NCBI GenBank assembly: GCA_945889545.1
Contig: CAMDCC010000216.1
Coordinates: 1 to 5,425, forward strand
Direction of reading: 5' to 3'
Length of the DNA stretch: 5,425 bases
DNA from: Bifidobacterium breve
Lineage (GTDB): Bacteria > Actinomycetota > Acidimicrobiia > IMCC26256 > PALSA-555
Below, piece after piece: positions 5,331 through 5,425 of the stretch. The position numbers were made by a program, and so were the translations under genes. How positions within the stretch are numbered: position 1 is the stretch's first letter; each line of letters begins with the position of its first letter. The notes beneath the pieces are model-generated. The model was not told the DNA's origin. It searched no databases and saw nothing but the letters and a program-made list of their open reading frames with translations.

Positions 5331-5425
5331 TCAGGCGTGGCAGCTGCCGCTCGAGGTCGACGGCGGCACGTCGAGTGCAGGGTTGCGATCGAAGAAGCCG
5401 ACGGGCTGGAGCAGGAAGCCGGTGT
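5331..5425 (-). CDS. Copper-containing primary-amine oxidase, C-terminal end only
   Basis: On the minus strand the last 30 codons before TGA (stop at 5331-5333) read TGFLLQPVGFFDRNPALDVP, then PSTSSGSCHA. The GF-x-L-x-P-x-GFFDRNPALDVP pattern and the His/Cys-containing tail are those of the C-terminus of bacterial copper/TPQ amine oxidases, which oxidise primary amines to aldehydes with release of ammonia and hydrogen peroxide. The two leftover bases, AC, fit the Tyr codon that usually precedes TGF. The copper ligands and the cofactor tyrosine lie outside the window, so whether the gene is intact cannot be judged. It is convergent with the serine protease, with 39 bp between the stops. The call rests on recall of a short segment. 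Confidence 0.72.
   Translation of the reverse strand, partial: TGFLLQPVGFFDRNPALDVPPSTSSGSCHA

Overview
The window is high-GC DNA that looks like an actinobacterial chromosome. Pointers are the GC-rich third codon positions, a TIGR03086/DinB-type (mycothiol-dependent maleylpyruvate isomerase-like) protein, GTG starts, and protein families common in actinobacteria. The transposase and dehydrogenase remnant recall Acidimicrobiia such as Ilumatobacter, but that placement is an impression from memory and was not tested.

Left part (1-1743): an apparently intact insertion sequence of about 1.3 kb (46-1339) has 25-bp perfect terminal inverted repeats and a single 352-residue integrase-core transposase on the minus strand. 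Its right end sits inside the remains of an NAD(P)-dependent medium-chain dehydrogenase/quinone oxidoreductase gene. That gene carries two independent lesions: an internal out-of-frame deletion, and loss of its 3' end at the IS. The 45 bp on the other side of the IS does not continue the gene. A dense run of G-tracts lies just inside the left IS end.

Middle (1744-2268): about 290 bp without a convincing gene, followed by a small plus-strand ORF for a 65-residue peptide with a signal sequence.

Right part (2269-5425): ordinary chromosomal genes. On the minus strand, a secreted nucleoside-hydrolase-like protein is followed 72 bp later by a DinB-fold TIGR03086 protein; a near-perfect palindrome lies in the spacer. 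Divergently, on the plus strand, a PaaI-type hotdog thioesterase overlaps by one base (TAGTG) the GTG start of a secreted trypsin-like serine protease. The protease's mature N-terminus appears to follow the signal peptide directly, with no propeptide. At the right edge, convergent with the protease, is the last 30 codons of a copper-containing primary-amine oxidase.

I see no defence system, CRISPR array, RNA gene or clearly new multi-gene system. The genes do not form an obvious single pathway. The points most worth a second look are the twice-broken dehydrogenase with the IS, the protease with its unusual start and S1-wall residues, the divergent secreted hydrolase, and the palindrome upstream of the DinB gene.
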